A stretch of DNA of 64,000 bases from Bacteroidales bacterium (GCA_017960905.1 JAGCYH010000038.1:1-64000); one strand, 5' to 3'; counted from the stretch's first letter, positions 43,720 to 52,126 are shown. Program-made: numbers and translations. The notes: generated by a model not told the origin, from the sequence alone.

Positions 43720-44682
43720 TTAATCAGTAATCGTCAAATAGCCATTGCTCAACACTATTTTTTTCTCAAAATGTATATTAATTTCTTCAATTACGTCGCG
43801 AAGCGATTGGTTCGAGAATTCTGTTGTTACTCTTACAGAGTCGTTTGTGGTATTGTTGCGCACGCCTTTTATCTCAGTGTAGAACGAGAGCAGCTCTTCT
43901 ATCACTTCGCCGAGCGACGCGTTTTGCAGAATTATCTTGCCCGACAGCCAGTCTATGTCTGTATCTCTCAGATCCATAGTTATATGGCCGTCGTTATCGC
44001 ATATAGCGCTTTGGTTTTTAGTAAGTTCCACTTGTTCTTTCGCCGATTCGAAGCGCACGCGGCCTTCGGTGACAGCCAGATGAACTCTGTTGCGCTCGCT
44101 GATGTTCTCAACCTCGAATTTCGTGCCCAGCACCGTTATTTTTGTCTGAGCGGCATCGACGGTAAACGGCAGCTTCTCGTTGCGAGCCACCTTGAAGTAC
44201 GCAATACCTTCTATCTCTCTGATATTGCGTTTCTTATCGTTCACTTCGTAAACGATTTTACTGTTTTTGTTGAGCACGACAACAGTGTTGTCGGCGAGTT
44301 TTACTGAGTCGCATTTATCTGTAGTGGCGAATGTCTGATAGTTGGGGCGCCCGAAAAGTAGCGAGAGTGCCGTGCCGATAATAAGTATCGGCACCACAAC
44401 GGCTGCTACGCGCATCATTCGTACGAAGAGCGTGCGTCGTCCGCGTTGTTTGCCCACGGTCTGTGCCGACACCTTCTGCCAAACGTCGTTCTGACGCGCG
44501 CCGATGGTTCTGGCACGTTGCAAGCCGGCGGTGGCAGCCCATATTTTCTGCATCCGGGCGTAGCGTGCGGCTGCGGCGTCGTCGGTGCTGAGCTGCTGCT
44601 CAAGCTGACGGCGCTCTTCGTCGGTCGCGCTTCCGGTCAGATTGCGGACTATCAGGCTCTCTATGTCGGTATTCGTTTCCAC
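43720..44682 (-). CDS. FecR-family anti-sigma factor
   Basis: 320-aa inner-membrane regulator. The N-terminal cytoplasmic helix bundle (about 1-80, ESLIVRNLTGSATDEERRQLEQQLS, with IWAATAG) binds the ECF sigma factor. One membrane segment (about 90-110, VAAVVVPILIIGTALSLLF) follows. The FecR periplasmic domain (about 120-220) has the typical VKLADNTVVVLNKNSKIVYE and ALFKVARNEKLPFTV-like motifs, and a C-terminal secretin-like STN domain (DIDWLSGKIILQNASLGEVIEELLSFY). It lies between a 58-codon ORF and the TonB receptor gene. Confidence 0.92.
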   Translation of the reverse strand: METNTDIESLIVRNLTGSATDEERRQLEQQLSTDDAAAARYARMQKIWAATAGLQRARTIGARQNDVWQKVSAQTVGKQRGRRTLFVRMMRVAAVVVPILIIGTALSLLFGRPNYQTFATTDKCDSVKLADNTVVVLNKNSKIVYEVNDKKRNIREIEGIAYFKVARNEKLPFTVDAAQTKITVLGTKFEVENISERNRVHLAVTEGRVRFESAKEQVELTKNQSAICDNDGHITMDLRDTDIDWLSGKIILQNASLGEVIEELLSFYTEIKGVRNNTTNDSVRVTTEFSNQSLRDVIEEINIHFEKKIVLSNGYLTITD

Positions 44683-44697
44683 CTCTGTATAAGTTAA

Positions 44698-44874
44698 TTA
44701 ATGAAAAGTAACCATTTCGAAGAGGTTGAGCTGCGCCAGCGGCGATTCCTCAGCTTCTGTCTCGTAGGTTGCCACGTTGTTTGTTTCTGCCTCAAAGGCC
44801 TCTACCGGCTGTGCTACTTCGTCGGTAGCGCCCATGTTGAGCATTTCTGCAAATAATTGAAATATAAATTCCAT
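44698..44874 (-). CDS. 58-residue acidic protein of unknown function
   Basis: A short open frame between the sigma-factor and FecR genes, same strand, ending 15 bases before FecR. It starts MEFIFQLFAEMLNMGATDEV and ends LAQLNLFEMVTFH. It has 12 acidic residues (11 Glu, 1 Asp) and no Lys or Arg, which is far from random; amphipathic hydrophobic patches lie at both ends. I do not recognise the family. Its place within the regulatory operon suggests either a small adaptor of the sigma/anti-sigma pair or a translated spacer. No signal peptide is seen, so it is probably cytoplasmic. Confidence 0.5.
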   Translation of the reverse strand: MEFIFQLFAEMLNMGATDEVAQPVEAFEAETNNVATYETEAEESPLAQLNLFEMVTFH

Positions 44875-45030
44875 ATATTTATTGTCAGTTTTTTTCTTTT
44901 CTACATCTATGACAACTCAACTTGCCCACACACTTATTGTTTTTTGTTTTTTTTCATCGAAAAAAAGCAAAAAAAAACGTCTCGCTATACAAACGCCTTA
45001 TTATCAGCGATTTGTGGTGCGATATTTTTT

Positions 45031-45609
45031 TTAGAAAAGTTGAAATAAAATTGAGATTGTTACAAAAAGGTCGCCCAGCAGTTTGCGGAGTGTCTGCAGC
45101 GCGTTTGAGATTTGCGTTTCGACGGTGCGTTTCGAAATGCCGAGGCTCTCGGCTATCTCGGCGTTGCTCACGCCTTCGAAGCGGCTCATCTGGAATATCC
45201 GTTTGCACTGCGGCGCGAGTTTGTCGATGGCGTTCATCAGCCTCACTTCGAGTTCGGCTGCTTCTATCAGCTCTTCGGTGGAGTTTGCAGCCTCGTCGGT
45301 GGTCTGAATTTCGCTTTCAGCGAAATTGCTGTGTACTTTCTGGTGTTTCAGCTCGTTGAGGCAGCGGTTGCGCACCGACTGATACAGGAACGGCTTGATA
45401 GCCACCACTTTAAGTTCTTGTCGCCGTTCGTAAATCGAGATGAAGAGCGACTGGACCACATCGACCGCAGCGTCGATGTCGGCCAAATATTTGTCGGCAA
45501 AGACTGTCAGCGGTGTGTAATACTTCTCGAACAAGCTGCGGAAAGCATCTTCGTCGCCTTGCGTTACAAGCGTAAATAATTCATTGTCAGTACTGTAGCT
45601 TTCGCTCAT
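45031..45609 (-). CDS. ECF RNA polymerase sigma factor, FecI-like
   Basis: 192-aa sigma-70 factor with region 2 (about 10-80: DEDAFRSLFEKYYTPLTVFADKYL, VVQSLFISIYERRQEL) and region 4 (about 125-180: IDKLAPQCKRIFQMSRFEGVSNAEIAESLGISKRTVETQISNAL). The protein ends in a short hydrophobic tail (LGDLFVTISILFQLF), a common feature of Bacteroidota FecI-like factors. It should direct transcription of the downstream FecR/TonB receptor/DUF4249 genes when released by FecR. A -7 element TAACTTTG lies 20 bases upstream (45630-45637). Confidence 0.92.
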   Translation of the reverse strand: MSESYSTDNELFTLVTQGDEDAFRSLFEKYYTPLTVFADKYLADIDAAVDVVQSLFISIYERRQELKVVAIKPFLYQSVRNRCLNELKHQKVHSNFAESEIQTTDEAANSTEELIEAAELEVRLMNAIDKLAPQCKRIFQMSRFEGVSNAEIAESLGISKRTVETQISNALQTLRKLLGDLFVTISILFQLF

Positions 45610-45629
45610 CTCTCATTTTTTGTTTGTCT

Positions 45630-45637
45630 CAAAGTTA
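45630..45637 (-). promoter_or_regulatory. -7 element of the sigma-factor operon promoter
   Basis: TAACTTTG on the minus strand is a full match to the primary-sigma consensus, 20 bases before the sigma gene. No good -33 element is seen, consistent with regulated or weak basal expression. Confidence 0.5.
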
Positions 45638-45733
45638 GCTTTTTTTTTGGTTGAATAAGCTGAAAGTGCCGTTTTTTTGACCGAATCTGACATTCAGCGA
45701 CGATTCATTCTGTTTTGGTCTGTGCATCGACAA

Positions 45734-45763
45734 AAAAAGGCTGCCCGTCTGGGCAGCCTTTTT
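45734..45763. terminator. Terminator downstream of the YfiR-like gene
   Basis: A perfect stem of 8 bp plus flanking A5/T5 (AAAAAGGCTGCCC with GGGCAGCCTTTTT) and a GTCT loop. It ends the leftward YfiR-like transcript ahead of the sigma operon. A near-identical stem is used at 52287-52320. Confidence 0.88.
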
Positions 45764-45822
45764 CGCTCTTATGCGAGTGTGTGTATATATGTATGTGGTT
45801 GTGTTTAAGGTGCTTATGTGTG

Positions 45823-46326
45823 TCAGTCGACGTCGGTTCCCAAGCTGATAATCTTTTGCGAGACGGATAGTCCGTGTCTCTGAATGTTCTTGGGCGAAAT
45901 CTCATAATTGAGTTTGCCGCCTTCGCTCACAAAGGATATGTCGGCACCGCTCGAGCAAAGTCCCTTCTTGCCGCAAACGATAAGAGTCTTGTTGCTTGCC
46001 TGCGCGGCCACTAAAGCGCCAAGCTGGTTGCTCTTCGATTCGCCGAGGTAAATAATGTCCGATTTCGTAACATTGTTCGAAGCCGCAGCTTGTTTTATAA
46101 TCACTTTGCGTGTTCCAACGCCTTTGGTTTTTGCGAGGTCTGAGAGTTCGGTAACGACATCGTTGTCGCCTATAACAGTGATAGTCAGTTCTTTACTGTT
46201 GTCTTCTGCTGGCCAGCTGGTGTTTTTGGCGAAATTGTAAATGTACAATGCTTGAAATTTGGCCATCTGCGCATTTGCGATACCGCAAATAAAAAACGTC
46301 AAGCAAATCGCTATAATCTTTTTCAT
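45823..46326 (-). CDS. YfiR-like (DUF4154) periplasmic protein
   Basis: About 168 residues from the start at MKKIIAICLTFFICGIANAQ (signal peptide); ATGs further upstream lie before any plausible leader. The mature protein matches DUF4154/YfiR: QALYIYNFAKNTSWPAE near the start, DIIYLGESKSNQLGAL in the middle and GKLNYEISPKNIQRHGLSVSQKIISLG at the end. YfiR in Pseudomonas is a periplasmic repressor of the YfiN diguanylate cyclase. No cyclase is adjacent here, and in Bacteroidota the family's role is unknown. It is a single-gene unit closed by a strong terminator. Confidence 0.8.
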   Translation of the reverse strand: MKKIIAICLTFFICGIANAQMAKFQALYIYNFAKNTSWPAEDNSKELTITVIGDNDVVTELSDLAKTKGVGTRKVIIKQAAASNNVTKSDIIYLGESKSNQLGALVAAQASNKTLIVCGKKGLCSSGADISFVSEGGKLNYEISPKNIQRHGLSVSQKIISLGTDVD

Positions 46327-46592
46327 AGTTATGAATTTTTTATTGTTTCTAATACATTTATTTAAGGTCTCACGATATTCTTCATATATGTGTGCCCTTC
46401 GATTATAGCTTATGCAATATGTGTGCCATACGATTGGCACGCCCTTTTTTTTAATGTTAAATATGAAAATACACGTTGTATATTCTTGAAAATCAATAGG
46501 TTGAAAAAATCATTTTTTTTTGCTCTTTTGAGCAAAAAAAATAGAATCAGCATTATTGCGAAAATTGCTTTGGAAATTAAAAAATGATGTGG
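46327..46592. other. A/T-rich intergenic region without a recognisable gene
   Basis: The region between the YfiR-like gene and tRNA-Pro holds an 11-base direct repeat ATATGTGTGCC (46386-46396 and 46418-46428, 32 bases apart). It also has a 6-bp inverted repeat GTGCCA/TGGCAC (46423-46440) followed by a run of eight T, and an A8-GCTC/GAGC-T8 type hairpin near 46513-46541. No protein gene is supported. Confidence 0.6.
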
Positions 46593-46600
46593 TAACTTTG
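46569..46600 (+). promoter_or_regulatory. Promoter of tRNA-Pro
   Basis: TTTG (46569-46572), 20 bases, then TAACTTTG (46593-46600): a perfect match in both boxes and spacing to the Bacteroidota primary-sigma promoter. The tRNA begins 24 bases later. Confidence 0.88.
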
Positions 46601-46624
46601 CACCGTCAAACGACAGAGGACTAT

Positions 46625-46699
46625 CGGGGCGTAGCTCAGTCCGGTTAGAGTACACGTCTGGGGGGCGTGTGGTCGCTGGTTCGAATCCAGTCACCCCGA
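46625..46699 (+). tRNA. tRNA-Pro, anticodon GGG
   Basis: 75-base cloverleaf without encoded CCA. The acceptor is CGGGGCG/CACCCCG with a C6-A67 mismatch, and the discriminator is A. The D arm is GCTC..GAGT. The anticodon stem CACGT/GCGTG encloses loop CTGGGGG, giving anticodon GGG (reads CCC/CCU) with G37. The T arm is GCTGG-TTCGAAT-CCAGT. The C1-G72 pair is the usual proline identity feature. A consensus promoter precedes it and a strong terminator follows. Confidence 0.94.
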
Positions 46700-46708
46700 C
46701 AATAACAG

Positions 46709-46740
46709 AAAGCGTTGTCAACAAAGTTGACAACGCTTTT
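46709..46740 (+). terminator. Terminator of tRNA-Pro
   Basis: A perfect 14-bp stem (46709-46722 with 46726-46739), loop AAA and a T run lies 10 bases past the tRNA. It may also serve the convergent flavin-reductase transcript from the other side. Confidence 0.9.
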
Positions 46741-46761
46741 ATTTTGCTGATAATCAAGTCT

Positions 46762-47364
46762 TTATTTTCTCATAACATTTACTATCTCGCCTATATACAT
46801 CACGTGCGGGCCGTTGTGCTGGTACATGGCTTTGACGTTTTCGGGCGCGCGAGCGGTGTCGAGTTCGGCGGTGTAGAGTTTCTTGCACTCAATGGCGAGG
46901 TTGGCCTCGGTGAAAATAGGGTTGCCGAGTTCGGTGAACTCAGTGTGCAGACCGCCTTCGGCGATTTTATCGCCGTCGCGGCCAGAGTGCTGTCCCATGT
47001 ACATCACGCTGCCCGTCAGCTCTTGCGGAAAGCCTGTTACGGTGAAGTATTCGTTGCGCTCCATGAATTCGTAAGTGTAGCGCGATGTCGATACGTATAC
47101 AGTAACGACGGGTCGTTGCCAGAGCACGCCCAGCTGTCCCCAGCCGATGGTCATGGTGTTGAGGTCGCCCTCGTGGCCGGCGGTGAGCAGCATGGCTTGC
47201 CGTATCGTCGATACGGCATTGCCCGGTATCTCTTCGGGCGTTATCTTATGCCACGTCCCGTCCGACACGAAGGTGTCGGCGGCAGCCGCTTCCGGTTCTG
47301 TCTGTTTGTTTTGGCAGGCTATCAACATTGCCATTGCCGCGATTGTTGCAAGTACTTTTTTCAT
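46762..47364 (-). CDS. Lipoprotein flavin reductase-like protein
   Basis: 200-aa protein with a lipoprotein signal (LIAC, C17) followed by a flavin-reductase/FMN-binding split-barrel domain of the RutF/DIM6 type: RQAMLLTAGHEGDLNTMTIGWGQLGVLWQRPVVTVYVSTSRYTYEFME, then GFPQEL and the C-terminal HVMYIGEIV. Most relatives are cytoplasmic; lipidation places this one in the envelope. Its start overlaps the dsbD-like stop by 4 bases, so the two are coupled. DsbD-type proteins export electrons across the membrane, so it could be a periplasmic redox partner, but this is inference. Confidence 0.82.
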   Translation of the reverse strand: MKKVLATIAAMAMLIACQNKQTEPEAAAADTFVSDGTWHKITPEEIPGNAVSTIRQAMLLTAGHEGDLNTMTIGWGQLGVLWQRPVVTVYVSTSRYTYEFMERNEYFTVTGFPQELTGSVMYMGQHSGRDGDKIAEGGLHTEFTELGNPIFTEANLAIECKKLYTAELDTARAPENVKAMYQHNGPHVMYIGEIVNVMRK

Positions 47365-49376
47365 CTTTGTCTGTTTTTATAATTATTTATAGCTTCATTG
47401 AGAAAATTCTTAAACGCAACAGGGTTAGTATCAAAGCTATGCGGTTCGCATAGCAGATGACCGTCGCTGCCGAGTGCGGTGTAGTACGGCTGCGCGTTGA
47501 CGCCGAATTTGTACCGTTGCAGGTAGCTCCATTTGTCGCCCACAGTGCGCAGTATGGTTGTAGAACCGTTTTCTTCGGTCTCAATGCGCTCTGGCAGAGG
47601 CGTTTTGTCGTCGACGTAGAGGCTGATGAGCACAAAGCTGTCGTTGAGAAGCGACGCTACATCGGGGTCGGTCCAGACATTTTGCTCCATCTGCCGGCAA
47701 TTGACGCAACCGTAGCCCGTAAAGTCAACAAGCACAGGCTTTTGCGCCTCGCGCGCAAAAGCGAGTCCCTCTTCGTAAGTTACGAATTGAGCGTGAGGCA
47801 TATTTTGTCCGAGTTTGAAATCTTGTGTGTAAACCGGTGGTACAAAGGCGCTTACCGCTTTAAGCGGTGCGCCCCATAGTCCCGGAATCAGATAGAGCGC
47901 GAATGCCGCCGACGCTATGCCGAGCGATAGCCGCAGAGTGCCGATGCGCGAGTCGGCATCGTCGTGTCTGAGCCGAACGACACCGAATAAATATAGCGCC
48001 ATTGCTATAGCCAATGCCGCCCAAATGACGATAAATACCTCACGGTCAAGTATATGCCAGCCATAAGCTAGGTCGGCAACGGAGAGGAATTTGAATGCGA
48101 AAGCAATTTCGATGAATCCCAAAACCACTTTTACGGTGTTGAGCCAACTGCCCGAACGGGGCAGTTTTTTTAGCCACGAAGGGAACATGGCAAAGAGCGT
48201 GAAAGGCAGAGCCAGTGCCAGCGCGAAGCCAAACATGCCGATGGCTGGCGCAACCACATTGCCGAGTGTGGACAGTTCGACAAGCAGAAATCCGATTATT
48301 GGGCCAGTGCATGAGAACGAAACAAGTGCTAAAGTAAAGGCCATCAGGAAGATACTGAGCATGCCGGTTGTTTTGTTGGCTTTCGCGTCAACGGCGTTTG
48401 CCCACGAAGCGGGCAAACTGATATCGAACGCGCTAAGGAACGACAAGCCGAAAGCTATCAGCAGAATGGTGAAAAAGATGTTGAACACTGCGTTGGTCGA
48501 AAGCGCGTTGAGTGCGTTTGCGCCAGCGAAGTAAGTGATTGATAATCCTAAAGTTACGTAGATGACAATGATTGATATGCCGTAGACGAACGCGTCGCGC
48601 AGGCCGCGCGAACGCTTGTCGGTGCGTTTGAGGAAAAAGCTCACTGTCATTGGTATAATAGGCCAAACGCACGGTGTAAGCAGTGCGAGCAGGCCACCGG
48701 CAAAGCAGCTAAGAAATATCAGCCAGATGTTGCCCGTCGAATGGTCGGTGCTGGCTGAATCGTATGTTGTTGGTTGCCACAATTCGTTGTCGGTGAGCGA
48801 GTTGATGGTCGTCTGTGGCGTGTCGGCCGATGCTGTAGCATCGGCTTCGGGTGGCGGCGGTGGCGTTATTACTTTGTACGGAGCAAGTTTGATTTCTGAA
48901 TCCGTTGTTTTTTTATCATCCTTATTTTCAGTCTTTTTCGCCCGTTGGCCAGAGTAGCTGATGTTTACCGCCTTAGGCGGTAAACACATAACATCGTTGC
49001 ATGCGCCGTATTGCATGTATCCGCTGAAGCTATAGAAGTCGGCCTCGATTTTAATTTTCTGCACGAAGACAGCGTTTTTCTCAAAATAGCTGACTTCGGT
49101 GCCGAACATTTGGTCGAATTTTGTTATCGGTGAGCCAACAGGCTGTAAATCACCGCTTAGCGAGCAGCCTTGACTGCTCTCAAGCGTAAACGACGCGCTG
49201 ATAGGTCCGCCGCTCTGGTTTGTCGAATATACATGCCAGCCTTCGGCCATTACGCCCGAAAAGCGGATTGTAAGCATATCGCCTTCAACCGTTATCTCGT
49301 GCGTAAAACTGACGTTCTGAGCGCTTGCAGTCAGTATCGACAAGAATAATACTATTGTTGCTAATTTATTAATCAT
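47361..49376 (-). CDS. DsbD-like thiol:disulfide interchange protein
   Basis: 671-aa membrane protein that carries reducing power from cytoplasmic thioredoxin to the periplasm. After a signal peptide (ending LTASA) comes an N-terminal immunoglobulin-like DsbD-alpha domain (about 25-145) with CSLSG and GACNDVMCLPP. The membrane domain has eight or so segments (about 215-520), with CFAGGLLALLTPCVWPIIPM and FSCTGPIIG holding the reactive cysteines. A C-terminal thioredoxin-like domain has C557-V-N-C560. The C-x-x-C layout is complete for all three domains. It lies between a lipoprotein gene and the flavin reductase in one leftward operon. Confidence 0.93.
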   Translation of the reverse strand: MINKLATIVLFLSILTASAQNVSFTHEITVEGDMLTIRFSGVMAEGWHVYSTNQSGGPISASFTLESSQGCSLSGDLQPVGSPITKFDQMFGTEVSYFEKNAVFVQKIKIEADFYSFSGYMQYGACNDVMCLPPKAVNISYSGQRAKKTENKDDKKTTDSEIKLAPYKVITPPPPPEADATASADTPQTTINSLTDNELWQPTTYDSASTDHSTGNIWLIFLSCFAGGLLALLTPCVWPIIPMTVSFFLKRTDKRSRGLRDAFVYGISIIVIYVTLGLSITYFAGANALNALSTNAVFNIFFTILLIAFGLSFLSAFDISLPASWANAVDAKANKTTGMLSIFLMAFTLALVSFSCTGPIIGFLLVELSTLGNVVAPAIGMFGFALALALPFTLFAMFPSWLKKLPRSGSWLNTVKVVLGFIEIAFAFKFLSVADLAYGWHILDREVFIVIWAALAIAMALYLFGVVRLRHDDADSRIGTLRLSLGIASAAFALYLIPGLWGAPLKAVSAFVPPVYTQDFKLGQNMPHAQFVTYEEGLAFAREAQKPVLVDFTGYGCVNCRQMEQNVWTDPDVASLLNDSFVLISLYVDDKTPLPERIETEENGSTTILRTVGDKWSYLQRYKFGVNAQPYYTALGSDGHLLCEPHSFDTNPVAFKNFLNEAINNYKNRQR

Positions 49377-49404
49377 CAGATAGATATGTTATTGGGCGAG
49401 CGAC

Positions 49405-50724
49405 TTAGTCACACGCCATAAACGTTTTGCCTTCGAATACTATATTTATATTGTCTTCGACTTTGAGATCCCTTTCGATGTTGATGCTTATCTCGTTCGA
49501 AGCGAAGGCGTCGAGCGTGGTCTCTGTCGTAAGTCGAACTTTGTACTCGTTTTCAGAGTTAGTGGGGTAGAGGTAGCCGCTTCTGGTCGATTTCAGATTG
49601 TAGTCGGCGTCGTAGTCCGAAATGTAAATCAGCCAGTTAGAGCTTATCTTAATCATTGTGTTGCTGCCGTCTTCGGCGTTGTAGCCGGCTTGGTTGACCT
49701 TTGTGTACAGTGGCACAATTCTCTCGTTTCCTTTTGAGTCGATGGCGCAAACTTCATCGGGACGGTCGGCGTATGTGATAGTTCTAAATGACTTTGTATC
49801 AGTTATTTCCGGCATGTAGTCGCTACACATGAGATTGCCTGTAAGAATGGCGTTGGTAACATCGACAACTTTCACGCCGCCGTTGTCCATAATCAGATAA
49901 AGGGTCGGGAAATAGGTGTCGGCGAAGTAAACGCCGCAGCAAATGCCGTTGAGGCCTTCGATTTTAGAATAGCCGTCGGCTATTCTGAACATATCCTCGT
50001 CGGTGAGGCCCAGTTCGATAACTTTCTGCATGTCGGCTTTCAGCACAACCATTCCTTTGTCAATCTCGGCGCTGATGGCTTTGCCATCAGCATAATTCGC
50101 AGTCTCATAGCCTTTTATGGGTGTGGCCATCGGCAGACGCAATTCTTGTATTGTGCCGTCGTTGGGCAGAACCAAGCTGCCGTCGTAGCGGTCGCGTTTG
50201 GGTGAGAACGAAGTTGTATGGCCTTGATTATCAACGATATTTACGAGTGTATTGCCAAACATGTCGGAGTTGTTGCAACGGATGAGAATAGCTTTGCCTT
50301 TTTCGCTGCGGTAGAGTATCGCGCCGTTGCCCGACGGCGCGTCGGCCATGTACTCGTCGAAAGTGTATTCGTTTACGGCCACCGAAGCCATCGGGTCGCG
50401 TGGAATAAGCAGGTATAGCTCTTCACCAATAGTCTTAGCTTCAATTGATTGTATATCACGTAGTTGCGGACAGGCGTTGCAGGCCTCGCCGTATCGCGCC
50501 GATGCTTTGAATGAGTCAAAACTATCGTAATAGCCCAGGAACATAACTGCCACCATTACACCGTCGCTCCATTGTAATTCGTTTGCTGATACAGTTTCAG
50601 TTGCCGGTTCTACATTTGCAACTGTCTGCTGCTCAGTTTGTTCTGTATTTTGCTGGTTCTGGTTGTTGCTACAAGCATAAAGTAGAATGGCACTTGTAAC
50701 TATCATAGAAATAGCGCTTTTCAT
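49405..50724 (-). CDS. Lipoprotein of unknown function
   Basis: 439-aa protein with a lipoprotein signal peptide (ILLYAC, C18). A glutamine/asparagine/threonine-rich linker (NNQNQQNTEQTEQQTVANVEPATETVS, given here only as a description of residues about 19-46) is followed by a largely beta-rich globular region. I do not recognise a domain; segments such as SEKGKAILIRCNNSDMFGNT suggest a repeated beta structure. A -7 element TATTTTTG lies at 50757-50764 on the minus strand. It is the first gene of the operon with the dsbD-like and flavin-reductase genes, 28 bases upstream of the former. Confidence 0.72.
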   Translation of the reverse strand: MKSAISMIVTSAILLYACSNNQNQQNTEQTEQQTVANVEPATETVSANELQWSDGVMVAVMFLGYYDSFDSFKASARYGEACNACPQLRDIQSIEAKTIGEELYLLIPRDPMASVAVNEYTFDEYMADAPSGNGAILYRSEKGKAILIRCNNSDMFGNTLVNIVDNQGHTTSFSPKRDRYDGSLVLPNDGTIQELRLPMATPIKGYETANYADGKAISAEIDKGMVVLKADMQKVIELGLTDEDMFRIADGYSKIEGLNGICCGVYFADTYFPTLYLIMDNGGVKVVDVTNAILTGNLMCSDYMPEITDTKSFRTITYADRPDEVCAIDSKGNERIVPLYTKVNQAGYNAEDGSNTMIKISSNWLIYISDYDADYNLKSTRSGYLYPTNSENEYKVRLTTETTLDAFASNEISINIERDLKVEDNINIVFEGKTFMACD

Positions 50725-50870
50725 TTTCTTATCTTTATTAATTTAGAGCAAAACTACAAAAATAATCGCTAAAAGCAACACTCACAGCGTTTTTTCTGAA
50801 TATTGTTGTCTGAAACGTTCTTTACGGTGAATATTTTCTAGAGTGGAATCACTAAGTTTTACTGAAAATA

Positions 50871-50941
50871 TCGGTTGTAACTGCTAAATTTAACTAAATT
50901 TTTCGGTTACAACCGCCAAATTTGGCAAAATTTGGCGGTTT
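50871..50941. repeat. 71-bp palindrome-rich repeat, copy 1
   Basis: Copy 1 of a 71-base direct repeat, identical to copy 2 (52200-52270) at 70 of 71 positions. It is built from inverted units: CGGTTGTAAC facing CGGTTACAACCG, and GCCAAATTT facing AAATTTGGC. It lies downstream of the AAA-DUF4143 gene. Confidence 0.9.
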
Positions 50942-51007
50942 AAACCGAAGAATTTGTAATTATATTTCGGTTATCCGAAAATATGAGCTTGTTGTTTTCG
51001 GCTTCAG

Positions 51008-52126
51008 CTATACAAAACTCCACATATTTGCGGGCGTAACAGTTATGAACTGAGCATCGGGGTACGACTCGGCGAATAACTTTGGTGCCGAAGCTTTTTT
51101 ACTGGGCGACCATTTGAATTCAAACGCATTCATTTTGCCGTCCTCAATCTCTATGAGGTCGACCTCTTTCTGGTCGTGAGTGCGCCAGAAGTACATTTGT
51201 GCGTAGCTGCCGCAGTAAGCGTTGCGCTTCTTTCGCTCGCTAACCATTAGGTTCTCCCACATCACGCCTGCGTCGTCGCGGTAGTCGAGCGGCGCAAAGT
51301 TAGAAATGGCGGCGTTGCGGATACCGTTGTCGTAGAAATACACTTTTTTGCCCTTTTTTATCTCGTTGCGCATGTTTCTGCTGTAAGAGTCTAAGCGGAA
51401 AACCACGAAACACTTCTCCAAGAGTCCGATGTAATTCTCAACAGTCTCCTTGTCGATGCCGAGTAGGTTAGAGAGCTCGTTGTATGATACTTCAGAACCA
51501 ACTTGCAGTGCGAGCGCGCGCACTAGTTTCTGCAGAAACTCCGGCTTTTTGATACCTTTGTACGACAGAATGTCTTTGTATAAATAGTTGTTAGTGAGCG
51601 ACATAAGTGTACGTTTCGCGTTTGCGGGCGAAGTAACCACATCGGGGTACGTGCCATATATCATGCGAGTCTCGAGCAACCGCTGCTGGTCGCGCTCCGA
51701 GGAGTTGTCGGCCAACTCGCGAAGCGAGAAGGGGTAAAGCATGTACTCTATGAGCCGCCCAGTGGCCGGCTCATATATGCCGTTGGCCAAGTCGAACGAT
51801 GACGAACCTGTGGCAATGACCTGTGTCTGCATTTTTAGGTCGCCTATCTTCTTCAGTGTCAGGCCGATATCTTTCACGCGTTGAGCCTCATCGATTAGCA
51901 CAATGTCGTATTCGCCGAGCATCTCTTTTAGCTCGGTCGTCGTTTTGTCCTCGAGACGCATCGCGTCGTCGAAGTTGTCGCAATTCAGCTGCAGGAAGCG
52001 GTCGCTCGGCTTTATAAGCGACTCGAGCAGAGTGGTTTTGCCCACTTGCCGCGGTCCGAACAGCGCAACGACTTTCTTGTTGTGAAAATCGTTCAAAATC
52101 GTCTTCTCTATTGTCCTGCTAATCAT
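51008..52126 (-). CDS. AAA-type ATPase with DUF4143 domain
   Basis: 372-aa protein with an N-terminal AAA_14 P-loop domain: Walker A ALFGPRQVGKTTLLESL (about 16-33), Walker B DIVLIDEAQRV (about 74-84) and sensor VIATGSSSFDL. The C-terminal DUF4143 domain (about 190-350) has a winged-helix part (VSYNELSNLLGIDKETVENYIGLLEKCFVVFRL) and a nuclease-like segment (MYFWRTHDQKEVDLIEIEDGKMNAFEFKWS, with D-x-E..ExK spacing reminiscent of PD-(D/E)xK folds). Such genes occur in many variable copies in gut Bacteroidota, and their role is unknown. The gene is bracketed by two near-identical 71-bp repeats. Confidence 0.88.
   Translation of the reverse strand: MISRTIEKTILNDFHNKKVVALFGPRQVGKTTLLESLIKPSDRFLQLNCDNFDDAMRLEDKTTTELKEMLGEYDIVLIDEAQRVKDIGLTLKKIGDLKMQTQVIATGSSSFDLANGIYEPATGRLIEYMLYPFSLRELADNSSERDQQRLLETRMIYGTYPDVVTSPANAKRTLMSLTNNYLYKDILSYKGIKKPEFLQKLVRALALQVGSEVSYNELSNLLGIDKETVENYIGLLEKCFVVFRLDSYSRNMRNEIKKGKKVYFYDNGIRNAAISNFAPLDYRDDAGVMWENLMVSERKKRNAYCGSYAQMYFWRTHDQKEVDLIEIEDGKMNAFEFKWSPSKKASAPKLFAESYPDAQFITVTPANMWSFV

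Noticed and set aside
46410..46757. A 115-codon minus-strand frame containing TGFEPATTRPPDVYSNRTELRP
   Set aside because: It is the antisense of tRNA-Pro. This peptide is a well-known spurious translation across tRNA genes.
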